Source of the DNA: Candidatus Agathobaculum pullistercoris
GTDB taxonomy: Bacteria; Bacillota; Clostridia; Oscillospirales; Butyricicoccaceae
Length of the DNA stretch: 32,542 nt
Direction: 5' to 3'
NCBI GenBank assembly: GCA_019114345.1
Contig: DXFS01000059.1
Location: forward strand, 1-32,542
Shown here: positions 15,588 through 23,025 of the stretch, piece after piece
Layout: each line of letters opens with the position of its first letter
Position numbering within the stretch: position 1 is the stretch's first letter
Translations under genes and position numbers: made by a program
The notes under the pieces: model-generated
What the model was told of the DNA's origin: nothing
The model's database searches: none
What the model saw: the letters and a program-made list of their open reading frames with translations, nothing else

Positions 15588-16208
15588 ATGCCGCAGATTA
15601 TCACAGTCAGCCGGGAGTTTGGCAGCGGCGGCAGGGAATTGGGCAAACGCCTGTCCGACCTTCTGGGATTTGCCTACTATGACCGGGAGATTTTGGAAGA
15701 ACTGGCCCGTCAGACCGGGACAAGCGAACAGTATGCGGAAAAACTGCTTGGGCGGGGGATGCCTGCGGGATTTTCGCTGCATTTCGGGCGGAGCTTTACC
15801 AGCTATTCGCCGGTCACGCAGCAAGCGGTCAAACTGTTGGTGGCAGAGCGCAGGATCATCCGCGCTCTGGCTGAACAGGGCGACTGCATCATTGTGGGCC
15901 GCGGCGCGAACGCAGTGCTCGCAGATTTCCGCCCGTTCAGCCTGTTCGTTTACGCGGACATGCCTGCAAAGCTGGCGCGCTGCCGCGCACGCGCCTCGGA
16001 GGGCGAGCATCTGACCGACCGGGAGCTGGAAAAGCGCATCCGGCAGGTGGATATGGCGCGCGCCGGCGTGCATGGGATGGTGTCCGGCCTGCACTGGGGC
16101 GACAAGGCTGGATACCATCTGTGTATTAATACCAGTGGTATGGAAATAAAATGTGCAGCCCCGCATGTGGCAGCGTATGCCACGCAGTGGCTGCGCGGGC
16201 AAGGCTGA
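15588..16208 (+). CDS. Cytidylate kinase-like family protein
   Basis: This 206-residue protein begins P-Q-I-I-T-V-S-R-E-F-G-S-G-G-R-E-L-G, the P-loop of the cytidylate kinase-like family (the Cytidylate_kin2 type, in which GSGGRELG takes the place of a classical Walker A). Further blocks are CIIVGRGANAVLADF (about residues 103-117), F-V-Y-A-D and an arginine-rich lid. The family is widespread in Clostridia and Bacteroidetes. It differs from Cmk proper and its substrate is not established, so NMP kinase activity is only inferred. ATG 15588 follows GGGAGGAAAG at a good distance; the longer frame from 15534 has no SD. The strong promoter at 15481 drives it and probably the MATE gene 42 bp downstream. 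Confidence 0.85.
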   Translation: MPQIITVSREFGSGGRELGKRLSDLLGFAYYDREILEELARQTGTSEQYAEKLLGRGMPAGFSLHFGRSFTSYSPVTQQAVKLLVAERRIIRALAEQGDCIIVGRGANAVLADFRPFSLFVYADMPAKLARCRARASEGEHLTDRELEKRIRQVDMARAGVHGMVSGLHWGDKAGYHLCINTSGMEIKCAAPHVAAYATQWLRGQG

Positions 16209-16250
16209 TATACCTGCCTTGCAGTAACCTGAAAGAGAGGATAGGTTTTT

Positions 16251-17591
16251 ATGAACTCGGCGACCTTGTTTTCCAGGACCGCCCCGATCAAGCTTTTTTT
16301 TATCGCCTCAATTCCCGGGGCAATCAGTATGCTGGCCTCAGCATTGTATCAGACGATTGACGGTGTATTTGTCGGCCAGTATCTGGGCGCTACCGCCTTT
16401 GCGGCAATCAATCTGGCGATGCCGTTTGTAATTATTAACTTTTCGCTGGCCGACCTGATCGGCTTTGGCTCGTCGGTGCCGATCGCGATCAACTTGGGGC
16501 GCGGGGAGGAACGTGAGGCCAGCAATATTTTCACCTGCGCCTGTCTGATGATCGTTGGGACAGGCGTTGCGATTGGTGCATTTTTATATGCGGCCGCGCC
16601 GCTGCTTATCCAGCTGATGGGTGCGGAAGGTGAATTTGCGTCGCTCGCCGTGCAGTATATCCGGGTGTATGCGATCGGATCGCCCGTGACCACGATCGTG
16701 TTTGCCATGGACAATTTCCTGCGCATCTGCGGGTATATCCGGGGCAGCATGCTGCTCAATATCCTGATGAGCGTGCTGAGTGCGGCATTGGAATTCCTGT
16801 TCCTCGGCGTGCTCGGCTGGGGGATCTGGGCGGCGGCGCTGGCCACCTGTACAGGCATGGTGGTTTGTGCATTGCTGGCGCTGATCCCGTTTTTCCGGGG
16901 CCGGGCGCTGCTTCATTTCCGCCGGCCGCAGTTCCGCGCCGCAACGGTACGGCAGATCGTGGCCTGCGGCAGTCCCAATTTTCTAAACAACATCGCGGGA
17001 CGCATCACGTCCATCCTGCTCAACTTTATCTTGGTGCGGCTGGGCGGCGAGACCGCGGTCTCGGTCTACGGCGTTCTGATGTATGCGGACGGTTTCATCC
17101 AGCCGCTGCTCTACGGCATGTGCGACTCGCTCCAGCCCGCAGTAGGTTATAACTGGGGCGCCGGCAAGTTTTCCCGTGTGCGTGCGATCGAAAAATGCTG
17201 CTTTGCGGCAAGCGCTGTAGTATCGCTGCTGGCGGCAGCGGTGATTGTGCTGTTTCCGGCACCGATCACCAGCCTGTTCATGCCGGAGGCGCAGGGCGCG
17301 GTCCTGACGATGTCGGTTGGCGCGCTGCAGCTGTTCAGCATCACCTACGTCACGCGCTGGTTTTCGTTTGCCACCCAAAGCTATATGCTCGCTATCGAAA
17401 AACCGTTTTCCGCATCGCTGATTTCGGTTTCGACGGCGCTCGTGTTCCCGGCGCTGCTGGTAGCTGCGCTCTGGCCGCTTGGTCTGACCGGCATTTGGCT
17501 GAATTTTGCAGGTACTGCATTGCTCGCAGCCGCGCTTTCCGCAGCCGTGCTGGTAAAGCAGCGGCGGGAACTGTATCAGTCTGACCGGTAA
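16251..17591 (+). CDS. MATE-family efflux transporter
   Basis: This 446-residue protein is very hydrophobic with about 12 membrane helices in two similar halves. It opens with A-P-I-K-L-F-F-I-A-S-I-P-G-A-I-S-M-L, has Y-Q-T-I-D-G-V-F-V-G-Q-Y-L-G in the first half, and Q-P-A-V-G-Y-N-W-G-A-G in the second, the usual MATE signature. MATE proteins export cationic drugs or metabolites using Na+ or H+ gradients; the substrate here is unknown. The SD AGAGAGGAT precedes ATG 16251. It follows the cytidylate-kinase-like gene by 42 bp with no terminator between, so the two are probably one transcript ended by the hairpin at 17601. Confidence 0.9.
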   Translation: MNSATLFSRTAPIKLFFIASIPGAISMLASALYQTIDGVFVGQYLGATAFAAINLAMPFVIINFSLADLIGFGSSVPIAINLGRGEEREASNIFTCACLMIVGTGVAIGAFLYAAAPLLIQLMGAEGEFASLAVQYIRVYAIGSPVTTIVFAMDNFLRICGYIRGSMLLNILMSVLSAALEFLFLGVLGWGIWAAALATCTGMVVCALLALIPFFRGRALLHFRRPQFRAATVRQIVACGSPNFLNNIAGRITSILLNFILVRLGGETAVSVYGVLMYADGFIQPLLYGMCDSLQPAVGYNWGAGKFSRVRAIEKCCFAASAVVSLLAAAVIVLFPAPITSLFMPEAQGAVLTMSVGALQLFSITYVTRWFSFATQSYMLAIEKPFSASLISVSTALVFPALLVAALWPLGLTGIWLNFAGTALLAAALSAAVLVKQRRELYQSDR

Positions 17592-17600
17592 ATAAAAATA

Positions 17601-17626
17601 AAAAGGCTGCCTCAGGCAGCCTTTTT
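17601..17626. terminator. Bidirectional terminator between the MATE gene and cysK
   Basis: AAAAGGCTGCC and its complement GGCAGCCTTTT flank a 3-nt loop, with A-rich sequence before and T residues after. Confidence 0.92.
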
Positions 17627-17651
17627 AATATTCAGATACAAAAAAGAGGGA

Positions 17652-18584
17652 TTATTCTTCGCCGAACAGCGGGGTGGAGAAGTATCGTTCTGCAGTGTCC
17701 GGCAGCACAGTGACGACCGTCTTGCCGGGGCCGAGCTTTTTCGCCAGCTGGATCGCAGCGGCGACGTTCGTGCCGCTCGAAATGCCGCACATCAGGCCCT
17801 CAAGCCGCGCCAGATCCTTGGAGGTCCGTATCGCCTCGTCATCGGTGACGACGTACAGATGGTTATAAATATCCTTGTTCAGGTTTTTCGGGATGATGCC
17901 GTCGCCGATGCCCATCTGCAGATGGGTGCCGATCGAGCCGCCTGACAGGATGGCAGCATTTTCCGGCTCGACCGCCCAGATCTCGATCTGCGGGTTCTGC
18001 GCCTTGAGCACCTCGCCAATGCCGCTGATCGTACCGCCCGTGCCGAAGCCCGAACAGAAGCCGTCGATCGGGCCGCCGACCTGCTCAAGGATCTCGGTGG
18101 CCGTGTGGTGGCGGTGCACTGCGGGATTGGCTGGGTTGTCGAACTGGCCGGGGACAAAGACATTGGGGTCGTTTGCCGCCATTTCGTCCGCAATGCGCTG
18201 GCATTCGGCGATGCAGTCGCCGATGTTGCCAGCGTCATGCACCAGGATAACCTCCGCGCCATAGTGCTGCACCAGCTTGCGGCGCTCCTCGGAAACCGAG
18301 TCCGGCATGATGATCTTGACCGTGTAGCCTTTGACAGCACCGCACAGCGCAAGGCCGATGCCCTGGTTGCCGCTGGTCGGCTCAACAATAATGGTATCCG
18401 GATGCAGCAGGCCGCGGCGCTCTGCGTCCTCGAGCATATTGAGCGCGGTGCGCGTCTTGATCGAGCCGCCGACATTGAGCCCTTCAAACTTGACCAGTAC
18501 GTCGGCGCAATCCGCCGGGACCATACGGTTCAGACGGACCATCGGCGTATGGCCGACCGCTTCCAGGATATTGCTGTATACCAT
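17652..18584 (-). CDS. cysK: Cysteine synthase family protein (CysK-like)
   Basis: This 310-residue fold-type II PLP enzyme makes cysteine from O-acetylserine and sulfide, or a related beta-replacement product. The PLP lysine is in GGSIKTR (Lys43). The phosphate-binding loop is GTGGTISG, and GISSG and DTAERYFST are near the C terminus. The substrate loop reads EPTSGNQG (Gln74), whereas classical CysK has TSGNTG. The change is in the loop that contacts the amino-acid substrate, so the acceptor or donor could differ from E. coli CysK (inference). ATG 18584 follows GAGAGGAAG by 8 nt. It is monocistronic, with an extended -10 promoter upstream and a terminator downstream. No cysE is nearby. Confidence 0.85.
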   Translation of the reverse strand: MVYSNILEAVGHTPMVRLNRMVPADCADVLVKFEGLNVGGSIKTRTALNMLEDAERRGLLHPDTIIVEPTSGNQGIGLALCGAVKGYTVKIIMPDSVSEERRKLVQHYGAEVILVHDAGNIGDCIAECQRIADEMAANDPNVFVPGQFDNPANPAVHRHHTATEILEQVGGPIDGFCSGFGTGGTISGIGEVLKAQNPQIEIWAVEPENAAILSGGSIGTHLQMGIGDGIIPKNLNKDIYNHLYVVTDDEAIRTSKDLARLEGLMCGISSGTNVAAAIQLAKKLGPGKTVVTVLPDTAERYFSTPLFGEE

Positions 18585-18617
18585 GAAATATCTTCCTCTC
18601 AAACGTGTCTATTTTAC

Positions 18618-18626
18618 ATTATAACA
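18618..18626 (-). promoter_or_regulatory. Extended -10 promoter of cysK
   Basis: The minus strand reads TGTTATAAT (TATAAT at 18623-18618), 33 bp before the cysK start. A -35 is not evident. Confidence 0.55.
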
Positions 18627-18718
18627 CAACTTGTTGCATAAGCATAGAACGGATTGACCAAATCGTATCAATCTGCGCGCCTTTTTTTGGAGTTTATGCA
18701 GGAAGGGGATGTGATGTG

Positions 18719-19201
18719 ATGCAGAGCAGGCAGACAGCAGACGAAAGAAAGCATCTGCGGACGGAGCGAGGCCGCGCGCAGATCCGATACATTGTGATCC
18801 ACGGCGCGGCAGACGGCCGGCTGGCGGCAGGCACCTCAGTGCATTACATCGTTTTGGGAGACCGAACACAGCAGCAGATGCGGGAACAGGAAACCGCATG
18901 GCACTGCGGCACGCGTGGGGTTTATTATCATCCATACTGCCGCAACGGAAACAGCATCGGTGTGGCGCTGTGCAGCCGGGTGCGGGGCGGACGGGAGACT
19001 TTCATGCCGGACACCGTGTACCATGCACAGGCACTGGTGCGCATGCTGATGGAGCGGTACGGCATCCCGGCAGAAAATGTGCTGCGGCACTATGATGTGA
19101 CGCACAGGACCTGTCCGGTACCGTTTGTGGAGCACGCCGCGTCGTGGACGGCGTTTTGCGTCGGGCTGGCCGGGACAAAAGCAAAAGCCGGAAGCGGTTA
19201 G
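18719..19201 (+). CDS. Small N-acetylmuramoyl-L-alanine amidase (Amidase_2/PGRP fold)
   Basis: This 160-residue protein is a bare amidase domain. It has R-Y-I-V-I-H (first zinc His) near residue 25, S-V-H-Y-I-V, A-W-H-C-G, N-S-I-G-V-A-L-C, and VLRHYDVTHRTCPVPF near the C terminus, with the second zinc His and the zinc Cys. The family cleaves the bond between muramic acid and the stem peptide. There is no signal peptide and no cell-wall-binding repeat, which is the layout of phage endolysins or of enzymes released by holin or lysis; no phage gene is nearby. ATG 18719 is in frame after AGGAAGGGG; GTG 18716 is an alternative. Its stop overlaps the convergent membrane-protein gene by 4 bp. Confidence 0.82.
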   Translation: MQSRQTADERKHLRTERGRAQIRYIVIHGAADGRLAAGTSVHYIVLGDRTQQQMREQETAWHCGTRGVYYHPYCRNGNSIGVALCSRVRGGRETFMPDTVYHAQALVRMLMERYGIPAENVLRHYDVTHRTCPVPFVEHAASWTAFCVGLAGTKAKAGSG

Positions 19202-19671
19202 CTTCCGGCGGTATGATCGGATTTCGCAAACAGGCCGAATACGGCAAACAGCAGCGGCGGGAGCAGCGGGAGCAGATACGAGGCAGCGCCCGGCGGCGCC
19301 AAGCCCAGCCGCACAGTCACCAGCGATACAGGGGTGCTGAAATAGGAAAACGGCCAGAGCGTGAAAATATATGTGACGTATGGGGTTATGCCCTGCATAG
19401 CGAGCAACGCTTCGAGCCCATCGGCCAGCAGGATGATTGCGTCCAGCAGCAGGGCGGACAGCAGGAGCGTTTTGCAGGACAGCCCGCGCATGAAAAACCA
19501 TCCTGCAGATACAAACAGCAGCAGCGGCAGCGCAAGCGCATAAAAATCGCTGAATACGAATGAATCCGCTCCCAAAAGCAGGGCGATCACCAGCTGGAAA
19601 GCGGCGGTTGCGAAGCCGCATGCAAAGGTGCATCCCGGCCCGCGCAGCAGAGGCTTTTTGAAAAATGCCAT
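19198..19671 (-). CDS. Hypothetical integral membrane protein
   Basis: I do not recognise this 157-residue protein. It begins A-F-F-K-K-P-L-L-R-G-P-G and has about five hydrophobic segments, near residues 12-32, 36-56, 62-82, 92-114 and 128-150. These are separated by short polar turns, with few charged residues apart from the basic N terminus (inside) and K-S-D-H at the C terminus. ATG 19671 follows AAAGGTGGG at a short distance. It lies 62 bp after the M20 peptidase gene on the same strand, so it may be the last gene of the Crp/Fnr-peptidase transcript. The stop overlaps the convergent amidase gene by 4 bp. Confidence 0.65.
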   Translation of the reverse strand: MAFFKKPLLRGPGCTFACGFATAAFQLVIALLLGADSFVFSDFYALALPLLLFVSAGWFFMRGLSCKTLLLSALLLDAIILLADGLEALLAMQGITPYVTYIFTLWPFSYFSTPVSLVTVRLGLAPPGAASYLLPLLPPLLFAVFGLFAKSDHTAGS

Positions 19672-19733
19672 CGTATCCCACCTTTCTGCACCCAGTATAG
19701 CATGGGAGCAGGCGGGGCACAAGGTGCGCCGCG

Positions 19734-21098
19734 TTATTTTGCCAGCTCGTACATGGCCGCCGCGATGATCTCCGCGTTTTGCAGCAGGCGTTCGACCAGC
19801 ATATATTCATCCGGCTGGTGCTCGCGCACCTCGTCGCCCGGGAAGATCGGGCCGAACGCGACAAGGTTCGGCATGGACTTGGCATAGGTCCCGCCGCCGA
19901 TCGACTTGGGCACGGCCTTTTCTCCAGTCGCAGCTTCATACACGGCGCACAGCTTGCGGATCAGCTCGCTTTCGGGCGGGAGGTAGAGCGCCGCGTCGTG
20001 GTGCATGCCGGTTTCGGCAAAGCCGCCGAGTGTGAATGCGCGCGTCATGCGGGGGTAGACCTCGTCATAGGTTTTGGTGACCGGGTAGCGGATAGAGAAA
20101 GTGAGCGACAGGGTTTCGTCCGCAAAGGCGGCGGTGCCGAGATTGACCGTCAGCTCGCCCGAGACCTCGTCCCGCATGGCAAGGCCGAGCGACTCGCCCC
20201 GCGTCTCCATGCCGATGCGTCCGGCGAGAAAGGCCATGCACTCAGCCAGTTCGCCCTCGAGCGGGAGCTGCGCCAGCGCCAGCGCCAGCCGCCCGAGGGC
20301 GTTTTCACCCTGCTCGGGGGTGGAGCCGTGCGCAGAAACGCCCTGCGCCTCCACACGGATGCCGCCCTTGATGGGCGTTACCGTGATCTTTTCTCCCGTG
20401 ATGCGGCCCGCCGCATCCGCAGGGCACTGCAGCTCTGCTACTGCATAAGCCGGAACCACGTTGGATGCCGTGCCGCCTTCAAGGCGCGTCAGCCGGTAGA
20501 CGCCGGTCTGGTGCAGGCGGCGGGCAAAGGTGCCGTTCAGGATGCCTTTTTCGCCGTTGATGACCGGATATTCGCCGTCCGGCGTGAAGCCCATGACCGG
20601 CTTTTCGCCGCCGTGTTCACGGTACCACGCCATATCCCCGCAGCCAGTCTCCTCGTTCGTGCCGAACAGGATACGGATGCGCCGCGCAGGTATAAATCCC
20701 GCGGCCTTAAGCGCGGCCAGCGCGTAGATTGCGGCAACTACCGGGCCTTTGTCATCCATTGCGCCGCGGCCGTAGATACGGCCGTTTTTGACCTCGCCGG
20801 AAAACGGTTCCGCTTCGCTCCAGCCGTCGCCCGCGGGTACGACGTCCAGATGGCCGAGGACGGCGATCATCTCTTCGCCCTCGCCATATTCGCACCAGCC
20901 GATCCGGTGATCCATATTGCCGGTGCGGAAGCCTAGCCTTTCACACAGCGCGAGCGTTTCCCGCAGGCACCGCGCGACCTCGCGGCCGTACGGAGCACCG
21001 TCCTCGGGCGTACCCTCGACGCTCGGGATGCGGATGAGCGCGGCGAGGCTTTCGATGAGTTCGTCCGCATGAGCGCGGAGATAGGGTTTGCAGTCCAT
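19734..21098 (-). CDS. pepV: M20 family dipeptidase (PepV/Sapep-like)
   Basis: This 454-residue cytosolic metallopeptidase has the expected length for PepV. Zinc and catalytic motifs are in order: LGHLDVVPAG (His and Asp, about residues 81-90), GRGAMDDKGP (bridging Asp), GTNEETGCGD (the catalytic and ligand Glu pair), GFTPDGEYPV (Asp ligand) and EHQPDEY (C-terminal His ligand). A lid domain lies in about residues 190-340. It hydrolyses dipeptides, completing breakdown of imported peptides. The SD AAGGAGGA is 7 nt before ATG 21098. It starts 12 bp after the Crp/Fnr-type regulator, with which it is almost certainly co-transcribed. The family is certain; the pepV symbol follows closest resemblance. 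Confidence 0.9.
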   Translation of the reverse strand: MDCKPYLRAHADELIESLAALIRIPSVEGTPEDGAPYGREVARCLRETLALCERLGFRTGNMDHRIGWCEYGEGEEMIAVLGHLDVVPAGDGWSEAEPFSGEVKNGRIYGRGAMDDKGPVVAAIYALAALKAAGFIPARRIRILFGTNEETGCGDMAWYREHGGEKPVMGFTPDGEYPVINGEKGILNGTFARRLHQTGVYRLTRLEGGTASNVVPAYAVAELQCPADAAGRITGEKITVTPIKGGIRVEAQGVSAHGSTPEQGENALGRLALALAQLPLEGELAECMAFLAGRIGMETRGESLGLAMRDEVSGELTVNLGTAAFADETLSLTFSIRYPVTKTYDEVYPRMTRAFTLGGFAETGMHHDAALYLPPESELIRKLCAVYEAATGEKAVPKSIGGGTYAKSMPNLVAFGPIFPGDEVREHQPDEYMLVERLLQNAEIIAAAMYELAK

Positions 21099-21110
21099 TG
21101 TAAATCCTCC

Positions 21111-21800
21111 TTAATCGGTTGCTGTATTATGCTCTATATCACTGTTTTCGCTACAGTGCAGTACAAAATGGTTTTTGCGAAAAGAGATCAGCCCGTCCCG
21201 CTGCATTTTGCCCAGCTCGGCCGATAATGCGCTGCGGTCGGCATTCAGGTAATCCGCCAGCTGCTGCCGGTCGAACGGGATGTCGAACGCATCGCTGCCG
21301 CACTGCACCGCCTGCGCGGACAGGTAGGACAGCAGCCGCCCGCGCAGCGATTTGGGCGACGTGTGGAATATTTTGCGCGTCAGGGTCAGGTTTTTGCGCA
21401 CAGTCACGTCCAGCAGGTTTCGGAGAAGGACGGCATGGGCGGCGCCCTGCGCCGGGGCGAGCAGCCTCTCTGCGGGCAGGAACAGCACTTCGCTCGGCTC
21501 TGCTGCGACCGCGCTGACCATCATTGGCGTGCCGGGTATACAGGCGTAGGTCTCTGCAAATACTGCGCCCGGCGGGATGCGGTCCAGAATGGTGCGGTTG
21601 CCCCAGGCGTCGCCGCGCTCGATGGTTACGCTGCCGGACAGCACCACGCACAGCGCATGCGCCATATCCCCCATGTGGTAGATCGGCTGGCCCTTGGCAT
21701 AGTGCTTTTGAAAGGCGTGCAGCGTGTCCAGCAGAGTGGGCAGCTGTTTTGGTGGGATGCCGTGGAGCAGGCGGCAGCCCGACAGGTTTGAAAGGTCCAT
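21111..21800 (-). CDS. Crp/Fnr-family transcriptional regulator
   Basis: This 229-residue protein has an N-terminal cyclic-nucleotide-binding-like beta barrel (about residues 10-125, with I-Y-H-M-G-D-M-A-H-A-L-C-V-V-L-S-G-S-V). A long dimerisation helix follows, then a C-terminal winged helix with DRQQLADYLNADRSALSAEL as recognition region (about residues 175-195). The four-cysteine cluster of FNR is absent and the typical cAMP contact residues are not evident, so the signal is unknown. In Clostridia this type often stands beside the ferredoxin-like gene found here and is linked to redox or nitrosative stress (inference from family knowledge). AGGAGGA precedes ATG 21800. It heads the operon with the dipeptidase and is divergent from the ferredoxin-like gene. 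Confidence 0.88.
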   Translation of the reverse strand: MDLSNLSGCRLLHGIPPKQLPTLLDTLHAFQKHYAKGQPIYHMGDMAHALCVVLSGSVTIERGDAWGNRTILDRIPPGAVFAETYACIPGTPMMVSAVAAEPSEVLFLPAERLLAPAQGAAHAVLLRNLLDVTVRKNLTLTRKIFHTSPKSLRGRLLSYLSAQAVQCGSDAFDIPFDRQQLADYLNADRSALSAELGKMQRDGLISFRKNHFVLHCSENSDIEHNTATD

Positions 21801-21815
21801 ATTTCCTCCTGGTTT

Positions 21816-21829
21816 GTTGTTATAACAAC
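21816..21829. promoter_or_regulatory. Palindromic operator between crp/fnr-like and ferredoxin-like genes
   Basis: GTTGTTATAACAAC is a perfect 14-bp palindrome in the 91-bp divergent intergenic region. Its size and symmetry suit a Crp/Fnr dimer. It lies 25 bp upstream of a possible ferredoxin-gene -10 (TATAGT at 21847-21852, or the overlapping TAACAT), which is where an activator would bind, and could also repress the regulator gene. Confidence 0.55.
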
Positions 21830-21891
21830 GTACAGTCCGCTTTCAGTATAGTAACATAAAACCACAAAGTCAATACACGGAGGAAACAGTC

Positions 21892-22605
21892 ATGATCCGC
21901 AAAATTATAGAAATCAATGAAGAAAAATGCAACGGCTGCGGACTGTGCGCGTCTGCGTGCCATGAAGGCGCGATCGGCATGGTAAACGGTAAAGCAAAGC
22001 TGCTGCGCGACGATTACTGCGACGGCTTGGGCAACTGCCTGCCGGTCTGCCCGACCGGCGCGATCACCTTTGTCGAGCGCGAGGCCGCAGCCTATGACGA
22101 GGCGGCGGTGCAGGCCAACACGCGCGCCAGGGAGCAGGCAGCGCAGCAGCCGCAGTCGGCCTGCGGCTGTCCGGGCAGCCAGGCGAAAACACTGCGGTCT
22201 GCGCCGTCCGTCCAGCCGGTGACAGCGGCTCCGGCGGTCTCGCAGCTGCGGCAGTGGCCGGTGCAGATCAAACTTGTGCCGGTGAACGCGCCTTACTTTG
22301 ACGGCGCGCATCTGCTGGTAGCAGCGGATTGCACAGCGTATGCATACGCAGGCTTCCATGAGGATTTTATCCGGAATAAGATTACGCTGATCGGCTGTCC
22401 CAAGCTGGACGAGGGCGATTACAGCGAAAAGCTGACCGAGATCATCCGGCAAAACAATATCAAAAGCGTAACAGTCGTGCGCATGGAGGTGCCCTGCTGC
22501 GGCGGCATTGAGCACGCGGTGCGCACTGCCTTGCAAAACAGCGGCAAATTCCTGCCGTGGCAGGTGGTCGTCATTTCTACCAGCGGCGAGCGTCTGCCCG
22601 GCTGA
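21892..22605 (+). CDS. 4Fe-4S ferredoxin-domain protein with cysteine-rich C-terminal domain
   Basis: This 237-residue protein has an N-terminal double-cluster ferredoxin domain. CNGCGLCASAC with a further CHEG (about residues 12-23) and CDGLGNCLPVCPTGA (about residues 43-57) can hold two [4Fe-4S] clusters. A variable Ala/Gln-rich linker containing CGCPGS follows (about residues 70-120). The C-terminal domain has conserved-looking cysteines in AADCTAYAYAG, IGCPKLD and VPCCGGIEHA. It probably carries or senses electrons in the cytosol. The pairing with a divergent Crp/Fnr regulator is common in Clostridia; no hydroxylamine reductase (hcp) is present here. The SD GGAGGAAAC precedes ATG 21892. 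The function of the C-terminal domain is unknown to me. Confidence 0.83.
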   Translation: MIRKIIEINEEKCNGCGLCASACHEGAIGMVNGKAKLLRDDYCDGLGNCLPVCPTGAITFVEREAAAYDEAAVQANTRAREQAAQQPQSACGCPGSQAKTLRSAPSVQPVTAAPAVSQLRQWPVQIKLVPVNAPYFDGAHLLVAADCTAYAYAGFHEDFIRNKITLIGCPKLDEGDYSEKLTEIIRQNNIKSVTVVRMEVPCCGGIEHAVRTALQNSGKFLPWQVVVISTSGERLPG

Positions 22606-22621
22606 GGGGCATCATTCCGTT

Positions 22622-22652
22622 CCGGAGCAGCCTGGATTTCAGGCTGCTCCGG
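22622..22652 (+). terminator. Terminator-like hairpin after the ferredoxin-like gene
   Basis: A perfect 13-bp stem (CCGGAGCAGCCTG with its complement) has a 5-nt loop 16 bp after the stop. The T tract is interrupted (TGTTAATGTTT). Confidence 0.7.
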
Positions 22653-22765
22653 TGTTAATGTTTGTCGAAAACCTTGTAAAATCATAGGATTTATAAATTA
22701 ACAGTACAGAAAGTAGTATATTGTTGGATTTAACAAAGGTTTGATATGGTGTTGGGAAATGATTT

Positions 22766-22781
22766 GTTACATTTGTGTAAC
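22766..22781. promoter_or_regulatory. Palindromic operator upstream of the small-protein locus
   Basis: GTTACA-TTTG-TGTAAC is a perfect inverted repeat ending 16 bp before the -35 of the promoter at 22798. Its half-site length and spacing fit a Crp/Fnr-type activator site, and such a regulator is encoded 1 kb away (inference). Confidence 0.5.
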
Positions 22782-22797
22782 TTTACAGGAATTTCAT

Positions 22798-22825
22798 TTG
22801 ATTTTTCTGCATAATATGTTATACT
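22798..22825 (+). promoter_or_regulatory. Strong promoter of the small-protein locus
   Basis: TTGATT (22798-22803), a 16-bp spacer and TATACT (22820-22825) are preceded by TG at the extended -10 position. A consensus SD, AAAGGAGG, follows at 22845-22852. Confidence 0.7.
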
Positions 22826-22862
22826 AATGCATAGAGTAATATGTAAAGGAGGTACATGGACA

Positions 22863-22955
22863 ATGAGAAAGATCAGAATTCCCCAGAAGCCCGACCGGCC
22901 AGATATCGACGATCTGATTTTCGGCGATGATCATGAGACGCAAAGCGATAAGTAA
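22863..22955 (+). CDS. Small protein of 30 residues, unknown
   Basis: ATG 22863 lies 10 nt after a perfect SD (AAAGGAGG) and behind a strong promoter. The frame encodes M-R-K-I-R-I-P-Q-K-P-D-R-P-D-I-D-D-L and then I-F-G-D-D-H-E-T-Q-S-D-K: a basic N-terminal third, then an acidic part. No domain is recognised. ATG 22856, 4 nt from the SD, opens a competing 23-residue frame, but its Arg-rich product looks less natural. Two further frames overlap it downstream (22927-23025 and 22988-23098). The promoter and SD make expression likely; which frame is the product is uncertain. Confidence 0.5.
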   Translation: MRKIRIPQKPDRPDIDDLIFGDDHETQSDK

Positions 22956-23025
22956 ACTGCTTACCGATTTGTCCACGCTGGCCGCGCATGCTGAACGGAA
23001 TTGCCGCCGCGTGGTTTTTTTATAA
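22927..23025 (+). CDS. Possible small ORF (32 residues) overlapping the previous one
   Basis: ATG 22927 opens a frame M-I-M-R-R-K-A-I-S-K-L-L-T-D-L-S and continues to TAA at 23025. It would be a basic amphipathic helix. It starts inside the 30-residue ORF in another frame and has no SD of its own, so it could only be expressed by coupling, or it may be the continuation of a frameshifted gene. Confidence 0.25.
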   Translation: MIMRRKAISKLLTDLSTLAAHAERNCRRVVFL

